Source: Synergistaceae bacterium
GTDB taxonomy: Bacteria; Synergistota; Synergistia; Synergistales; Aminobacteriaceae
Length of the DNA: 44,366 nucleotides
Assembly: GCA_017449415.1 (NCBI GenBank)
Contig: JAFSJO010000058.1
Coordinates: 1-44,366, forward strand
Reading direction: 5' to 3'
Shown: positions 15,769 through 24,532 of the stretch, one piece after another
Layout of the letters: the number at the start of each line of letters is the position of its first letter
Position numbering within the stretch: the stretch's first letter is position 1
Position numbers and translations under genes: made by a program
The notes under the pieces: model-generated
Databases searched by the model: none
The model's input: the letters and a program-made list of their open reading frames with translations, nothing else
Told to the model about the DNA's origin: nothing

Positions 15769-16483
15769 CTCTGACTATGTCCCTCACTTTCTCTAAATCA
15801 TCGGGAGTATCGACCCCCAGACTTTTATTTCTGCTGCTCGTTGGTTTTATTTTGATCTTGTAACCGTGTTCGAGTATCTTCAACTGCTCCAAGCTCTCGG
15901 CCTCGCTCAGTGGGGTCGGCGGGAGCTTCACATACCTCTTTAGAAATTCAAAACTGTATCCATATATGCCGATGTGCTGATAAATTTTCAAGTCCGTCTG
16001 ATTGCGTTTGTAAGGGATCAACGACCGCGAGAAATACAGCGCGTAGCCGTCGCATGACATCACAACCTTAACGATATTGGGATTGTCGAAATCTTCTTCA
16101 AGCTCGCTGCACAGCGTCGAACACTCGCAACCGTTCAGCAGCTCCGCGACCTCGTCAATCATGAGCGGATCTAATAGAGGCTCGTCGCCTTGAATATTAA
16201 TTACAGCGTCGATATCTTTATTGTAGAGCCTCGCGGCCTGTTCACATCTCGCAGTACCGTTCGGCAGGTTCGAGTCCGTCATCACGGCTTGGCCTCCGAA
16301 GCTCTCAGCGGCGTTGAAAATTCTCTGGTCGTCAGTCGCTATGAGAACTCCGCAAAGACTCTTCGACCTCAAAGCCCTCTCGTAGACGTGCTGTATCATG
16401 GGCTTGCCGCAGATATCCGCCAGAGGCTTGCCGGGGAACCTCGTAGATGCGTAACGCGCCGGAATAATCCCGAGTATCTTCAT
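15755..16483 (-). CDS. kdsB: 3-deoxy-manno-octulosonate cytidylyltransferase (CMP-KDO synthetase)
   Basis: Activates KDO with CTP to CMP-KDO for lipid A glycosylation. 242 residues from the ATG at 16483. Motifs: IIPARYASTRFPGKPLADI (5-23), the ATDD sequence near 51, NIQGDEPLLDP (about 95-105) and SRSLIPYKR. A GTG at 16492 would add three residues, but the repeat unit AGGAG at 16496-16492 lies exactly 8 bases before the ATG and is the better ribosome site. Thus the heptamer array supplies the translation signal. Operon with kdsD and kdsA upstream. Confidence 0.95.
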   Translation of the reverse strand: MKILGIIPARYASTRFPGKPLADICGKPMIQHVYERALRSKSLCGVLIATDDQRIFNAAESFGGQAVMTDSNLPNGTARCEQAARLYNKDIDAVINIQGDEPLLDPLMIDEVAELLNGCECSTLCSELEEDFDNPNIVKVVMSCDGYALYFSRSLIPYKRNQTDLKIYQHIGIYGYSFEFLKRYVKLPPTPLSEAESLEQLKILEHGYKIKIKPTSSRNKSLGVDTPDDLEKVRDIVRDAEV

Positions 16484-16492
16484 GTTCTTCAC

Positions 16493-16527
16493 TCCTACCT
16501 CCTACCTCCTACCTCCTAATTCCTAAC
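16493..16527 (-). repeat. Heptamer array 7 (5 units), variant GGTAGGA
   Basis: On the minus strand GTTAGGA, ATTAGGA, then three copies of GGTAGGA, between the kdsD stop and the kdsB start. It begins 5 bases after the kdsD TGA, and its last unit is the kdsB Shine-Dalgarno. The G-for-T change creates AGGAGG, a perfect anti-16S match, in every unit boundary. Confidence 0.9.
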
Positions 16528-16532
16528 TGAAA

Positions 16533-17510
16533 TCACGCTATGCCGGCTCTCAACAGCTCATGAATATGAACGATGCCGACGGGCTTACCGTCCTCGACAG
16601 CTACAAGGACGCTGATTTCTTTCTCTTCCATGACCCTGACGGCCTCCGCCGCGAGAGCTTTTGGGCTGATGGTCTTCGGGGTTTTGGTCATTGCGTCTTC
16701 GATCTTGGTGCTGAAAGCGTCGTTGCCGGATTTCTCCATTAAGCGTCTCAAATCGCCATCCGTGAAAATTCCGACCAAAGCGCCATCATCATCAACAACG
16801 CAGGCCGCGCCGTAGCCCTTGCCCGTGATCACGAACAGAGCATCTTTCACGGTTACGCCGGTCTTTATGACTGGAAGCCGCTCGCCCGTGCCCATGACAT
16901 CAGCGACCTGAGTCAACAACCTGCGGCCAAGCGACCCGCCGGGGTGATACATTGCAAAATCTTCGCGCCTCAATCCCCGCAACGTAGCGACCAGTGTCGC
17001 GATAGCGTCCCCGATTGCAAGCTCCAGCGTCGTGCTGCTCATAGGCGCAAGCTGTAAAGGATCTCCCTCAGTGTCAACGTGAGCGTTGATGATTATGTCC
17101 GAGTGCTGAGCCAGCGGTGAAGTCATCGAGCCTGTGATAGCGATCATCTTCGCGCCCGTCCGTCTGAAGTGCGGCAACAAAGCCACGATCTCGGAAGAAG
17201 CTCCGCTGTTGCTGATGAACAGTCCGACATCTTCGCGCCTGACCATGCCTAAATCTCCGTGAAAGGCTTCGGCGGCATGAAGAAAGAATGACGGCGTTCC
17301 AAGAGACGCGAGAGTTGCGGAGATCTTGCGCCCGACGTGCCCGGACTTTCCAAGCCCCACAACGACGACGCGGCCATCACACGCGAAAATCTCACGGGCG
17401 GCGTTGACTACCTCAAGTCCGATATGATCAGCCGAGTGCAGAATCTCGTTGGCTTCCGTCCGCATTAACTCTTTGGCGGCGTTTAATAATTCGTTGTCTG
17501 AGTAATTCAC
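16533..17510 (-). CDS. kdsD: Arabinose-5-phosphate isomerase (SIS + 2 CBS domains)
   Basis: Converts ribulose 5-phosphate to arabinose 5-phosphate, the first step to KDO. 325 residues, standard length. SIS domain: GLGKSGHVGRKISATLAS (about 52-69), LHAAEAFHGDLGM and FISNSGASSEIVALLP (about 105-120), then MYHPGGSLGRRLL (about 188-200). Two CBS domains follow (about 205-265 and 272-325), the second ending VGIVHIHELLRAG. The start is a GTG at 17510, three bases after the kdsA stop, so coupling to kdsA is likely. Confidence 0.94.
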   Translation of the reverse strand: MNYSDNELLNAAKELMRTEANEILHSADHIGLEVVNAAREIFACDGRVVVVGLGKSGHVGRKISATLASLGTPSFFLHAAEAFHGDLGMVRREDVGLFISNSGASSEIVALLPHFRRTGAKMIAITGSMTSPLAQHSDIIINAHVDTEGDPLQLAPMSSTTLELAIGDAIATLVATLRGLRREDFAMYHPGGSLGRRLLTQVADVMGTGERLPVIKTGVTVKDALFVITGKGYGAACVVDDDGALVGIFTDGDLRRLMEKSGNDAFSTKIEDAMTKTPKTISPKALAAEAVRVMEEKEISVLVAVEDGKPVGIVHIHELLRAGIA

Positions 17511-17513
17511 TTT

Positions 17514-18350
17514 CTATTCTTCTTTCGTGAAATTTTTTCGGGCGTTGTGGATAGCTAAGACCTCATCTAAAAACATTCCCATCTTGTCCAGCGGTATCAT
17601 GTTCGGCCCGTCGCTGAGGGCTTCTTTTGGGGTCGGGTGGGTCTCGGCGAACACGCCATCAATCCCGACAGCAGCCGCGGCTCTAGCCAACGGGAACGCC
17701 ATTCTGTAATCTCCTCCGCTTGCGCCTCCAAGTCCGCCCGGTCTCTGTGCGCTGTGTGTAGCGTCAAAGATAACGGGATAGCCAAACCCGCGCATGACGC
17801 TCAACCCCGGCATGTCGACGACGAGCCTGTGATAGCCGAAAGAGGTTCCGCGCTCGCAAAACATCACGTTATCGTTGCCAGCTTCACGACACTTGGCGGC
17901 GACATATTCCATATCTTCAGCGGCGAGAAACTGAGCTTTCTTGATGTTGATTATTCTCCCTGTCTTGGCGGCGGCCACCAACAGATCCGTTTGACGGCAC
18001 AGAAACGCCGGGATCTGAATGATATCGACGACTTCGCCGACACTCGCGGCCTGAGAGCTTTCGTGAATATCAGTGAGTATTGGAACGTTAGCCAGCGTCT
18101 TTATCTCAGCAAGCTGCTGAAGCCCCTTCTCGAGTCCCGGCCCTCTCCATGCGTGAACTGAAGTGCGGTTAGCTTTGTCAAACGACGCTTTGAAGATGTA
18201 GAGGAGATTTCTCTCTTCGCGAAGATGCTTCATGACCTTCGCGACCCTGAGGCCAAGTTCGGGGCTTTCAAGCGAGCAAGGCCCGGCAATGACGGTTAGG
18301 CTTCCGTCCCCGATGAATTTTCCGTCAAGATAATACTTCTTCACTATCAT
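17514..18350 (-). CDS. kdsA: KDO-8-phosphate synthase
   Basis: Condenses phosphoenolpyruvate with arabinose 5-phosphate. 278 residues. Motifs: VIAGPCSLESPE (20-31), FKASFDKANRTS (about 53-64), TDIHE (about 95), QIPAFLCRQTDLLVAAA (about 112-128), NIKKAQFLA and VIFDATHSAQRPGG (about 195-208). First gene of the kdsA-kdsD-kdsB-ELM1 operon. No KDO-8-phosphate phosphatase (KdsC) is present in the operon. The ribosome site before the ATG is weak (AATGAAGAA). Confidence 0.96.
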   Translation of the reverse strand: MIVKKYYLDGKFIGDGSLTVIAGPCSLESPELGLRVAKVMKHLREERNLLYIFKASFDKANRTSVHAWRGPGLEKGLQQLAEIKTLANVPILTDIHESSQAASVGEVVDIIQIPAFLCRQTDLLVAAAKTGRIINIKKAQFLAAEDMEYVAAKCREAGNDNVMFCERGTSFGYHRLVVDMPGLSVMRGFGYPVIFDATHSAQRPGGLGGASGGDYRMAFPLARAAAAVGIDGVFAETHPTPKEALSDGPNMIPLDKMGMFLDEVLAIHNARKNFTKEE

Positions 18351-18387
18351 TTCTTCATTATTAAGAATGAGGAATCAGGTTTTCAAC

Positions 18388-18415
18388 TCCTAACTCCTCA
18401 CTCCTAACTCCTCAC
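18388..18415 (-). repeat. Heptamer array 8 (4 units) after the aldolase stop
   Basis: On the minus strand GTGAGGA, GTTAGGA, GTGAGGA, GTTAGGA, starting 4 bases after the fba stop and reading in the fba direction. Confidence 0.88.
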
Positions 18416-18419
18416 TGAC

Positions 18420-19283
18420 CTACGCTTTTCCGTCAGAGCCGAAGAGCCTGATCTTCTCACGGACGGTCTCTTTGATTGCCTCAACGCCCGGAGCCAATAA
18501 TTTCCTCGGGTCGTAGCCTTTGCCCTCGTTATCCTTGCCGGCCTCGATGTATTTTCTGGTGGCTGCCGCGAATGAAAGCTGGCACTCCGTGTTGACGTTG
18601 ATTTTGCACACGCCCAGCGTGATGGCTTTCTTGATCATCTCGTCGGGGATACCTGAGCCGCCATGAAGCACCAAAGGCATCTCGCCGGTCTTGGCCTGAA
18701 CAGCCGCGAGGGTCTCGAACGAAAGTCCTTTCCAGTTGGCCGGGTACTTGCCGTGAATGTTGCCGATGCCTGCCGCGAGCATATCAACGCCCAAGTCAGC
18801 GATGACTTTGCACTCGTCGGGGTCTGCACACTCGCCCATTCCGATAACGCCGTCTTCCTCGCCACCGATTGCGCCAACTTCGGCCTCGATCGACATTCCA
18901 AGGTTATGAGCCACGTGAGTCAGCTCGCGGGTCTTTTCAAGGTTCTCAGCGATCGGATAATGCGAGCCATCGAACATGATTGACGTGAAGCCAGCCTTGA
19001 CGCACTTGTAAGCTCCCTCGTACGTTCCATGATCAAGGTGCGTGCAGACCGGGACAGTGATCCCAAGCTCTTTGTCCATCGCCGTAACCATTGCCTGAAC
19101 GGTCGAGAAGCCGCCCATGTACTTGCCTGCGCCCTCGGAGACTCCGAGAATTACGGGAGCTTTAAGCTCCTCAGCGACCTGCAAGACAGCCTTTGTCCAT
19201 TCAAGGTTGTTGATGTTGAACTGACCGACAGCATAATGACCGGCCTTGGCCTTCGTGAGCATTTCTTTTGCGTTTACTAACAT
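18420..19283 (-). CDS. fba: Fructose-bisphosphate aldolase, class II
   Basis: Zinc-dependent cleavage of fructose 1,6-bisphosphate to triose phosphates. 287 residues from the ATG at 19283, which has CAGGAGGG upstream; an in-frame extension to 19325 has no support. Motifs: GQFNINNLEW, VCTHLDHG (zinc site, about 78-85), FTSIMFDGSHYP, a SIEAEVGAIGGEEDG segment (about 129-143), NIHGKYP, LVLHGGSGIPDE (about 206-217) and KINVNTE. Upstream is a minus-strand TATAAT (19330-19325), so it is likely transcribed alone or as first gene before the KDO operon. Part of a glycolysis cluster with tpiA and pgk. Confidence 0.96.
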   Translation of the reverse strand: MLVNAKEMLTKAKAGHYAVGQFNINNLEWTKAVLQVAEELKAPVILGVSEGAGKYMGGFSTVQAMVTAMDKELGITVPVCTHLDHGTYEGAYKCVKAGFTSIMFDGSHYPIAENLEKTRELTHVAHNLGMSIEAEVGAIGGEEDGVIGMGECADPDECKVIADLGVDMLAAGIGNIHGKYPANWKGLSFETLAAVQAKTGEMPLVLHGGSGIPDEMIKKAITLGVCKINVNTECQLSFAAATRKYIEAGKDNEGKGYDPRKLLAPGVEAIKETVREKIRLFGSDGKA

Positions 19284-19324
19284 CTGAAAATACCCTCCTG
19301 AAAATAAAGATTTTTGACCAATCA

Positions 19325-19330
19325 ATTATA
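19325..19330 (-). promoter_or_regulatory. Candidate -10 box of fba
   Basis: TATAAT on the minus strand, 42 bases before the fba ATG. No good -35 hexamer at the usual spacing, so this is tentative. Confidence 0.35.
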
Positions 19331-19368
19331 ACGCAATGGATTAGAAATAAGGGACAGGATAAAGGCCG

Positions 19369-19401
19369 AAAAAAAAAGACCTCAACGTTTGAGTTGAAGT
19401 C
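19369..19401 (-). terminator. Intrinsic terminator of nrdJ
   Basis: On the minus strand GACTTCAAC (19401-19393), a 6-base loop, GTTGAGGTC (19386-19378) and nine T residues (19377-19369). Nine pairs including one G-U. Confidence 0.9.
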
Positions 19402-19424
19402 TCGTTAGCTTGATGTCTATCTTG

Positions 19425-21929
19425 TTACTTGCATGGCGAGTAGCCACAGCTGAAGCAGTATTCGCAGCCCGAAATCATTTCAAGAGGCGAGCCACAGTCC
19501 GGACATATCAGCGACTTGTCTTTGAGCCTCGCTACGGTCGTCTTTCTGTCGATCAGCTTTTCGAGCAACAGAGCTATCGCGTCAGGGATCGAGCGTGCCA
19601 CGTGATCATCGTCGCAGTTGAGCATCCAATACTCCTTGCCCGAAAGTCCTTTCAGAGTGTCGATGAAGTCTTCGAGGCTGCAGCCCGAACGAAGCCCGAT
19701 CGAAATCACGCGAGACAGTGCCTCCGTCATTGCTTTAAGCTCCGAGCCGCTCTTGCCGACGTTGATGAAAATCTCAAAAGGCTCCTTGCCGTCGAAGTTC
19801 AACGTTACGTAGATGCTTCCCCACGGGGTCGTGTCCTTGATCGTCTTGCCGAACACAACGAGGCCGGGACGCTCTTTGACTTTCTTGTATTTGCTCTCCG
19901 CAGTCTCTTCCGGCTCCTTTGAGTCTTCTTTTTTGACCTCGATAGGCTGATACGAGCGCGAGCCGTCGCGATAAATCGTGATGCCCTTGCAGCCCATTCG
20001 ATAGCAGTCCTGATAGACGCGCCGGACATCTTCGACAGTCGCGGAGTTCGGCAAATTCACCGTCTTGCTGATGCCGCTGTCGATTATGTGAGCGAATATC
20101 CCAGTAACGTTCACATGCTGCTGAGTTGAGATGTCGTAGGCCGTAACATAAGCCGGATTAGAGAGGTGTCCGCCCGAAGCGCGATACTCCGACCTCTGCT
20201 CAGGGGTCAGGAGCTTGTGCCAGAAGTCGCGATCCTCAAAGCCCGAGCCGTCAGTCTTCATTATTCTTCTGTTCCATGACCACGCGAAGTTTGGTTCAAT
20301 GCCGGAGCTTGTGTCGAGCAACATTGATATCGACCCTGTAGGAGCGATCGAGAGCCGCCGACTGTTGCGCATGTTGCCCTCGAACAAATTTTCGAGGATA
20401 AAGACAGCGTCATCAAATTCAAATTCTTCGAGAGTGTTGACCAGCGTCGCCGGGATCGTCCCCTCGCCTCTCATGCGCGAGAGCATCTCATAAAACTCGC
20501 TGTCGCTCTCGGGGAGCTTCGTGCCCTCGAATAATTTCTTGACGAGGCCATGCTCCGGGAATGGAGCTTTATTCGCGTCAGTTACGATCTTGATACTTGA
20601 CATAAGCGCAGAACGTGCAAGAACACCGCCGAGCTTTTTGCAGAACGCGTTGAATTCGTCAGATCCGTACACGATATTCTGCATTATCGAAGCGTCCGCA
20701 AGCCCCATGATGCCAAGCCCGACCGGACGTATAGCCTTCGTCCTCTCGCCGATCCTTTCGAGCGGATAAGAGCAAGCGTCAATCACCAAATCCAAATAAT
20801 AAATCGACCTGAACGCCTGAGCCGCGAACGCCTCCCAATCGAATCGGCCACTCGCATCGACGAACATTTCGATGTTAATCGAGCCTAAGTTGCAGCTCGT
20901 GAAGTTTGGCAGTGGCTGCTCGCCGCATGGGTTAGTAGCCTCGATGTCCCACTCCTCGCCTCCGGCTTTCAATATGTTATCCTGACGCGCCCGATCGATG
21001 AAGAATACGCCGGGATCTCCGCGCTTCCATGCTGACTCGCAAATGTGGTTCATGAGGTCTTTGGCCTTGACGGTCCTGACGATGCTTCCATCAACTCGCG
21101 AATGAAGCTCGAACTCGCCATCATGCTGAGCCGCGTCCATCAGCTTATCCGAGATCGCTACGGAGATGTTGAAGTAGGATAATTTGCCGTCCTCAGTCTT
21201 GCAGTCTATGAAGTCGTAGATGTCCGGGTGATCGTCGAACAACATTCCCATCAACGCCGCCCGACGCTTGCCGCCCTGCACGACGACCGCGCCCATGGTG
21301 TTCCAAGTCTCCATGAATGACACGGGGCCAGAAGCCTTTCCGCCAGTTCCGCCGGCTATCACGGAGCTATGCTCACGGAGGTGTCCGAAGTTTCCGCCGA
21401 CTCCGCCGCCGAATTTGCTGATGATGCTGGCATTCTTGACGCTCTCGAAAATTCCTTCGATGCTGTCGGGGACAGTTATGACGAAGCACGCGAACAGCTG
21501 TTGATTCTTTGTCTTTGAGTCATAGATTTTCTTGTAATCCTCAAAGCTCATGGCCTCAACATCTTTGTAAATTATCTCGCTGAACTCGGGTATGACAGTC
21601 AGCCCCGCGCCCGCGCTGAACAGACACGGCGAATTGAATAAAAATCTTCTGTTCAGAATGTCATCGGCGATGTTTCTTTCGAGGGTTCTGATCCAATCTA
21701 CGGAGTCGCTGTACTTGACCTCGGCACTTGCTACTGTCCTTGCGACCCGCCGGGCGAACTCCGCGAAATTATTTTCTTTTCTCACGGACTTGATCTCAGC
21801 GTCGTAGCGGCTGACGTAGTAACGTTGTTCGAGGAGCCACAGCGCGTTTTCAGAGAGTTTCGCGGCGCGTGTCCCGTGATTAAAATCTGAATTAAAATAA
21901 TTTTTTATACTTTTCTCTTTCACTGTCAT
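19425..21929 (-). CDS. nrdJ: Adenosylcobalamin-dependent ribonucleotide reductase, class II
   Basis: Makes deoxyribonucleotides using adenosylcobalamin, independent of oxygen. 834 residues from the ATG at 21929 (earlier in-frame starts give a non-family N-terminus). Features in order: FNSPCLFSAG near residue 95, GGGVGGNFGHLRE near 170, the catalytic N-x-C-x-E motif in NPCGEQPLPNFTSCNLGS (about 330-347), AIRPVGLGIMGLAD, LSIAPTGSISMLLDTSSGIEP, and a C-terminal cysteine-rich tail with CPDCG and CEYCFSCGYSPC, for reductant interaction or zinc. No obvious cobalamin riboswitch in the short leader. It is bounded by a strong terminator downstream and by one upstream, so it is probably monocistronic. 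Confidence 0.95.
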   Translation of the reverse strand: MTVKEKSIKNYFNSDFNHGTRAAKLSENALWLLEQRYYVSRYDAEIKSVRKENNFAEFARRVARTVASAEVKYSDSVDWIRTLERNIADDILNRRFLFNSPCLFSAGAGLTVIPEFSEIIYKDVEAMSFEDYKKIYDSKTKNQQLFACFVITVPDSIEGIFESVKNASIISKFGGGVGGNFGHLREHSSVIAGGTGGKASGPVSFMETWNTMGAVVVQGGKRRAALMGMLFDDHPDIYDFIDCKTEDGKLSYFNISVAISDKLMDAAQHDGEFELHSRVDGSIVRTVKAKDLMNHICESAWKRGDPGVFFIDRARQDNILKAGGEEWDIEATNPCGEQPLPNFTSCNLGSINIEMFVDASGRFDWEAFAAQAFRSIYYLDLVIDACSYPLERIGERTKAIRPVGLGIMGLADASIMQNIVYGSDEFNAFCKKLGGVLARSALMSSIKIVTDANKAPFPEHGLVKKLFEGTKLPESDSEFYEMLSRMRGEGTIPATLVNTLEEFEFDDAVFILENLFEGNMRNSRRLSIAPTGSISMLLDTSSGIEPNFAWSWNRRIMKTDGSGFEDRDFWHKLLTPEQRSEYRASGGHLSNPAYVTAYDISTQQHVNVTGIFAHIIDSGISKTVNLPNSATVEDVRRVYQDCYRMGCKGITIYRDGSRSYQPIEVKKEDSKEPEETAESKYKKVKERPGLVVFGKTIKDTTPWGSIYVTLNFDGKEPFEIFINVGKSGSELKAMTEALSRVISIGLRSGCSLEDFIDTLKGLSGKEYWMLNCDDDHVARSIPDAIALLLEKLIDRKTTVARLKDKSLICPDCGSPLEMISGCEYCFSCGYSPCK

Positions 21930-21966
21930 ATTCTGAATTTTCACTTTCCAAAATAAAAAAGAGTAC

Positions 21967-22007
21967 AAAAAACACCCCGAGACCTCCGACAATGAAGCCT
22001 CGAGGTG
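21967..22007 (-). terminator. Intrinsic terminator of the exported 563-residue protein gene
   Basis: Minus strand: CACCTCGAG (22007-21999), a loop of about 17 bases that can pair further, CTCGGGGTG (21981-21973), then six T residues (21972-21967). Confidence 0.8.
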
Positions 22008-22055
22008 GCGGTTGGTTACTCAGTTTATAAAGTTTTTACGCAAAAAGCGGCTCGA

Positions 22056-23747
22056 TTACTTGCTTTCCTCCGGCTTGCTCTCGACCTTATCAAAGCTCAT
22101 GAACTTTCTGCCGAGTTTTACAAGCTTCGTGAGCAGACCGTCTTCGGCTTTTACGTCCTCGTCGATCGCGAACTCGGTGTGAATAATTTCCACGGACTCC
22201 GAATACATCGACATAGACGGGACTGAAAGTTTCGAGTTGAGAACTTCTTTCACAGCGTCAAAGATCTCGCCGTAGCCTGAGAATCTCGCGAGAGGTTCAG
22301 CCATGATAAGCACGCCATTTTCGGGAGCGAGTATCCACGACTGAATCCCGGCAAAATCTATCCACATTGCCGAGGTCGCCGGAGTGTCGAGCAGTTTCTG
22401 CAATCCGGGCGCGACAGCGGGCTTGGCGGACATATTCGCGGGTTCGGCTATGTTGATCAGGAGCGTATCGCCGTCTCTCTTGATGAGGAACGGAGCCGGG
22501 CTGAGCGACGAGTCGACCTGCAAAATTCCGTCCTGGACTTTCGAGAGATGAGGCGAGCTTTCCAACGTCGTGAAAACTTTTTCGGCCGCGCCGGGCTGTC
22601 CTGTCTGCGAAACATAAACTGCGGGGACTTTAATTCCCTCGACGCTCACGTTGTCATTAAGCGCAAACGACACGAAGCCCGTGAACATGTTCGTAATGTC
22701 TTCCTCTGAAAGTTTCAAATAGCTCTTGGCATTCTTGACGATCGCGTCCCAAATCTCTTTGCCCTCTGGGGTCTGCTTCAGACCCTCGATATAAACTTCA
22801 CTGCCAAACACAAGCAACGGAGACTTGACACCGCCGGAGGTCTCGAGGTTCATATGACCGCCTTTAACGGCTGGCTTCTCGGCGCGGGTCTTGAAAACTC
22901 TTTCGAAGTACTCAGCTGTCAGAGCCTCTTTGAGGTTGAAAGCCATCGAGATGAGGAATTTACCCGGAACCCTCTTGAAAGCGTATTCAGCGTCCATGGG
23001 CTTCTTCAAATATTTCGCGACCTTTTCGAGGTCTATCGCGTTGTCCTCGTCAAGGGGCTTGAGCGCGTTGATGTCAAGGTGAAGCCAAGCGAAATCGTCA
23101 GCACTCAAACGCCTAGGCTTGTTCTCACCGAAGAGCCTGAGATCAGAATGTTCGAGGGCGTTCAGAGACGCTTTCACGTCATCGACCGAAAGTCCTGCGA
23201 CGATGATATTGTCCTGAGCTTTCAAGAATAGTTCGTTGTCAACCTTCAGAATGTTGTCCTCGGCTTTCTCAACCTTGATCATCGTCTCGGCGAATGAGGC
23301 CAGCGGGTTATCCTTGCCGAGTACGAGCTTGGCTATGTCGATAGCCTCCGCGCTTCCGTCAGCAACTCTCTTGAAGATCGACTCGAGCCCGGGCTTCACA
23401 GTGAAAGCCGCCCTAAAGAAAGGTACAGGCGCATCAGTGCCAGCGACACCCGCGAGCAAAGCCAACGACTCCAACGGAGTATTCTCGGCGAACGCGCTTA
23501 TCATCTCGATAGCTCCGATGATGTCGTTGGAGTCCTCCGACGCGAGGATCAGCGGCATGAACGCGTCAATATTCTCTTTCGAGAACAGCCACTTCAACAA
23601 AGCCTGCGTGTCATTGAGCTTCACGACCATGTAGGCGGACTGCTCGGGGCAAGGTGTCAGCGCATTCTCGACCTCAGCAGAGAACGCCGCGCCAGCGAAC
23701 ACCACAACAGCCAACAGAGCCGCCAGCAAAAATTTCTTAATCTTCAT
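22056..23747 (-). CDS. Large exported protein of unknown function
   Basis: 563 residues. Signal peptide MKIKKFLLAALLAVVVFAGAAFSAE, then a soluble acidic protein with no cysteine pattern beyond one early CPEQSAY and no membrane anchor. Repeated motifs of the type 'hydrophobic strand, LEHSDL / DDFAWLHLDINAL / TSAMWIDFAGIQSWIL' suggest two related alpha-beta halves, about residues 30-280 and 300-520. I do not recognise a named family; distant likeness to DUF3352-type proteins is possible. The ribosome site AGTTAGGAG is a single heptamer placed between the tpiA stop and its ATG... on the same strand, it lies upstream of nrdJ but behind its own terminator. It follows tpiA by 19 bases and is probably co-transcribed with the pgk-tpiA genes. 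Confidence 0.75.
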   Translation of the reverse strand: MKIKKFLLAALLAVVVFAGAAFSAEVENALTPCPEQSAYMVVKLNDTQALLKWLFSKENIDAFMPLILASEDSNDIIGAIEMISAFAENTPLESLALLAGVAGTDAPVPFFRAAFTVKPGLESIFKRVADGSAEAIDIAKLVLGKDNPLASFAETMIKVEKAEDNILKVDNELFLKAQDNIIVAGLSVDDVKASLNALEHSDLRLFGENKPRRLSADDFAWLHLDINALKPLDEDNAIDLEKVAKYLKKPMDAEYAFKRVPGKFLISMAFNLKEALTAEYFERVFKTRAEKPAVKGGHMNLETSGGVKSPLLVFGSEVYIEGLKQTPEGKEIWDAIVKNAKSYLKLSEEDITNMFTGFVSFALNDNVSVEGIKVPAVYVSQTGQPGAAEKVFTTLESSPHLSKVQDGILQVDSSLSPAPFLIKRDGDTLLINIAEPANMSAKPAVAPGLQKLLDTPATSAMWIDFAGIQSWILAPENGVLIMAEPLARFSGYGEIFDAVKEVLNSKLSVPSMSMYSESVEIIHTEFAIDEDVKAEDGLLTKLVKLGRKFMSFDKVESKPEESK

Positions 23748-23766
23748 ACTGAAAACTCCTAACTTT

Positions 23767-24507
23767 CTAGCCTTTGTAGGCAGTGTAGATTTCGAGGAAT
23801 GAACCGGGCTTCAATGAAGCACCGCCGACTAATGCGCCGTCGATGTCTTTCATGGAAAGCAACTCTTTTGCGTTGGAGCCTTTGACGCTGCCACCGTACA
23901 GGATCACGACCTTGGGGTCAGCGATCAGCTTCCTGCTCCACTCACAGACCTCCTGAGCCTGCTCGCTGGTTGCGGACTTGCCGGTGCCGATTGCCCAGAC
24001 AGGTTCGTAAGCGTAGATGATCTTTGCGACCTCTTCGGAGCTGAGACCGTTGAGCGCACTCTTCAGCTGACGCTCCATAACCGTGAACGTGTTGCCGGAC
24101 TCTCTCTCTTCGAGCGTCTCGCCGTAGCAAAGCACCGGGATCATGCCAGCGTCAAGTACAGCTTTGGTCTTCTTCGCGATCATCTCATCGGACTCGCCGA
24201 GGATATGTCTGCGCTCGCTGTGGCCGAGAATGACGTGAGTAACGCCGATCTCCGCAAGCATTGGGACAGATACTTCACCCGTGAAAGCTCCCTTTGGCTC
24301 AAAGTAAACATTCTGTGCGCCAAAGACAACGCCACTCTTCTTCGCGCCCTCGGCCAACGCCCAAAGCGACGTGAACGGCGAGAACAGTCCGACCTCGAGA
24401 TCATCGGCGGGCTTGTAAACTCCTGCGAACTCGTCAAAAAACTTTTTCGTCTCGGCAGCTGTCATGTTCATCTTCCAGTTGCCGTAAAGATAAATCTTCT
24501 TGCTCAT
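23767..24507 (-). CDS. tpiA: Triosephosphate isomerase
   Basis: Interconverts dihydroxyacetone phosphate and glyceraldehyde 3-phosphate. 246 residues, normal. Active-site marks: YGNWKMNMT (N and K near 11-13), VILGHSERR (catalytic His about 95), IYAYEPVWAIGTGKS (catalytic Glu about 165) and ILYGGSVKGSNAKEL, ending LVGGASLK. A strong GGAGAAAGGA ribosome site precedes the ATG. It lies 25 bases after pgk in one operon. Confidence 0.97.
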   Translation of the reverse strand: MSKKIYLYGNWKMNMTAAETKKFFDEFAGVYKPADDLEVGLFSPFTSLWALAEGAKKSGVVFGAQNVYFEPKGAFTGEVSVPMLAEIGVTHVILGHSERRHILGESDEMIAKKTKAVLDAGMIPVLCYGETLEERESGNTFTVMERQLKSALNGLSSEEVAKIIYAYEPVWAIGTGKSATSEQAQEVCEWSRKLIADPKVVILYGGSVKGSNAKELLSMKDIDGALVGGASLKPGSFLEIYTAYKG

Positions 24508-24532
24508 GTTCCTTTCTCCTTTTAATTCCTAC

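Noticed and set aside
21930-22055. Cobalamin riboswitch upstream of nrdJ
   Set aside because: The gap is too short (about 125 bases, a third of it used by the preceding terminator) and has no B12-box-like GCCACTG element.
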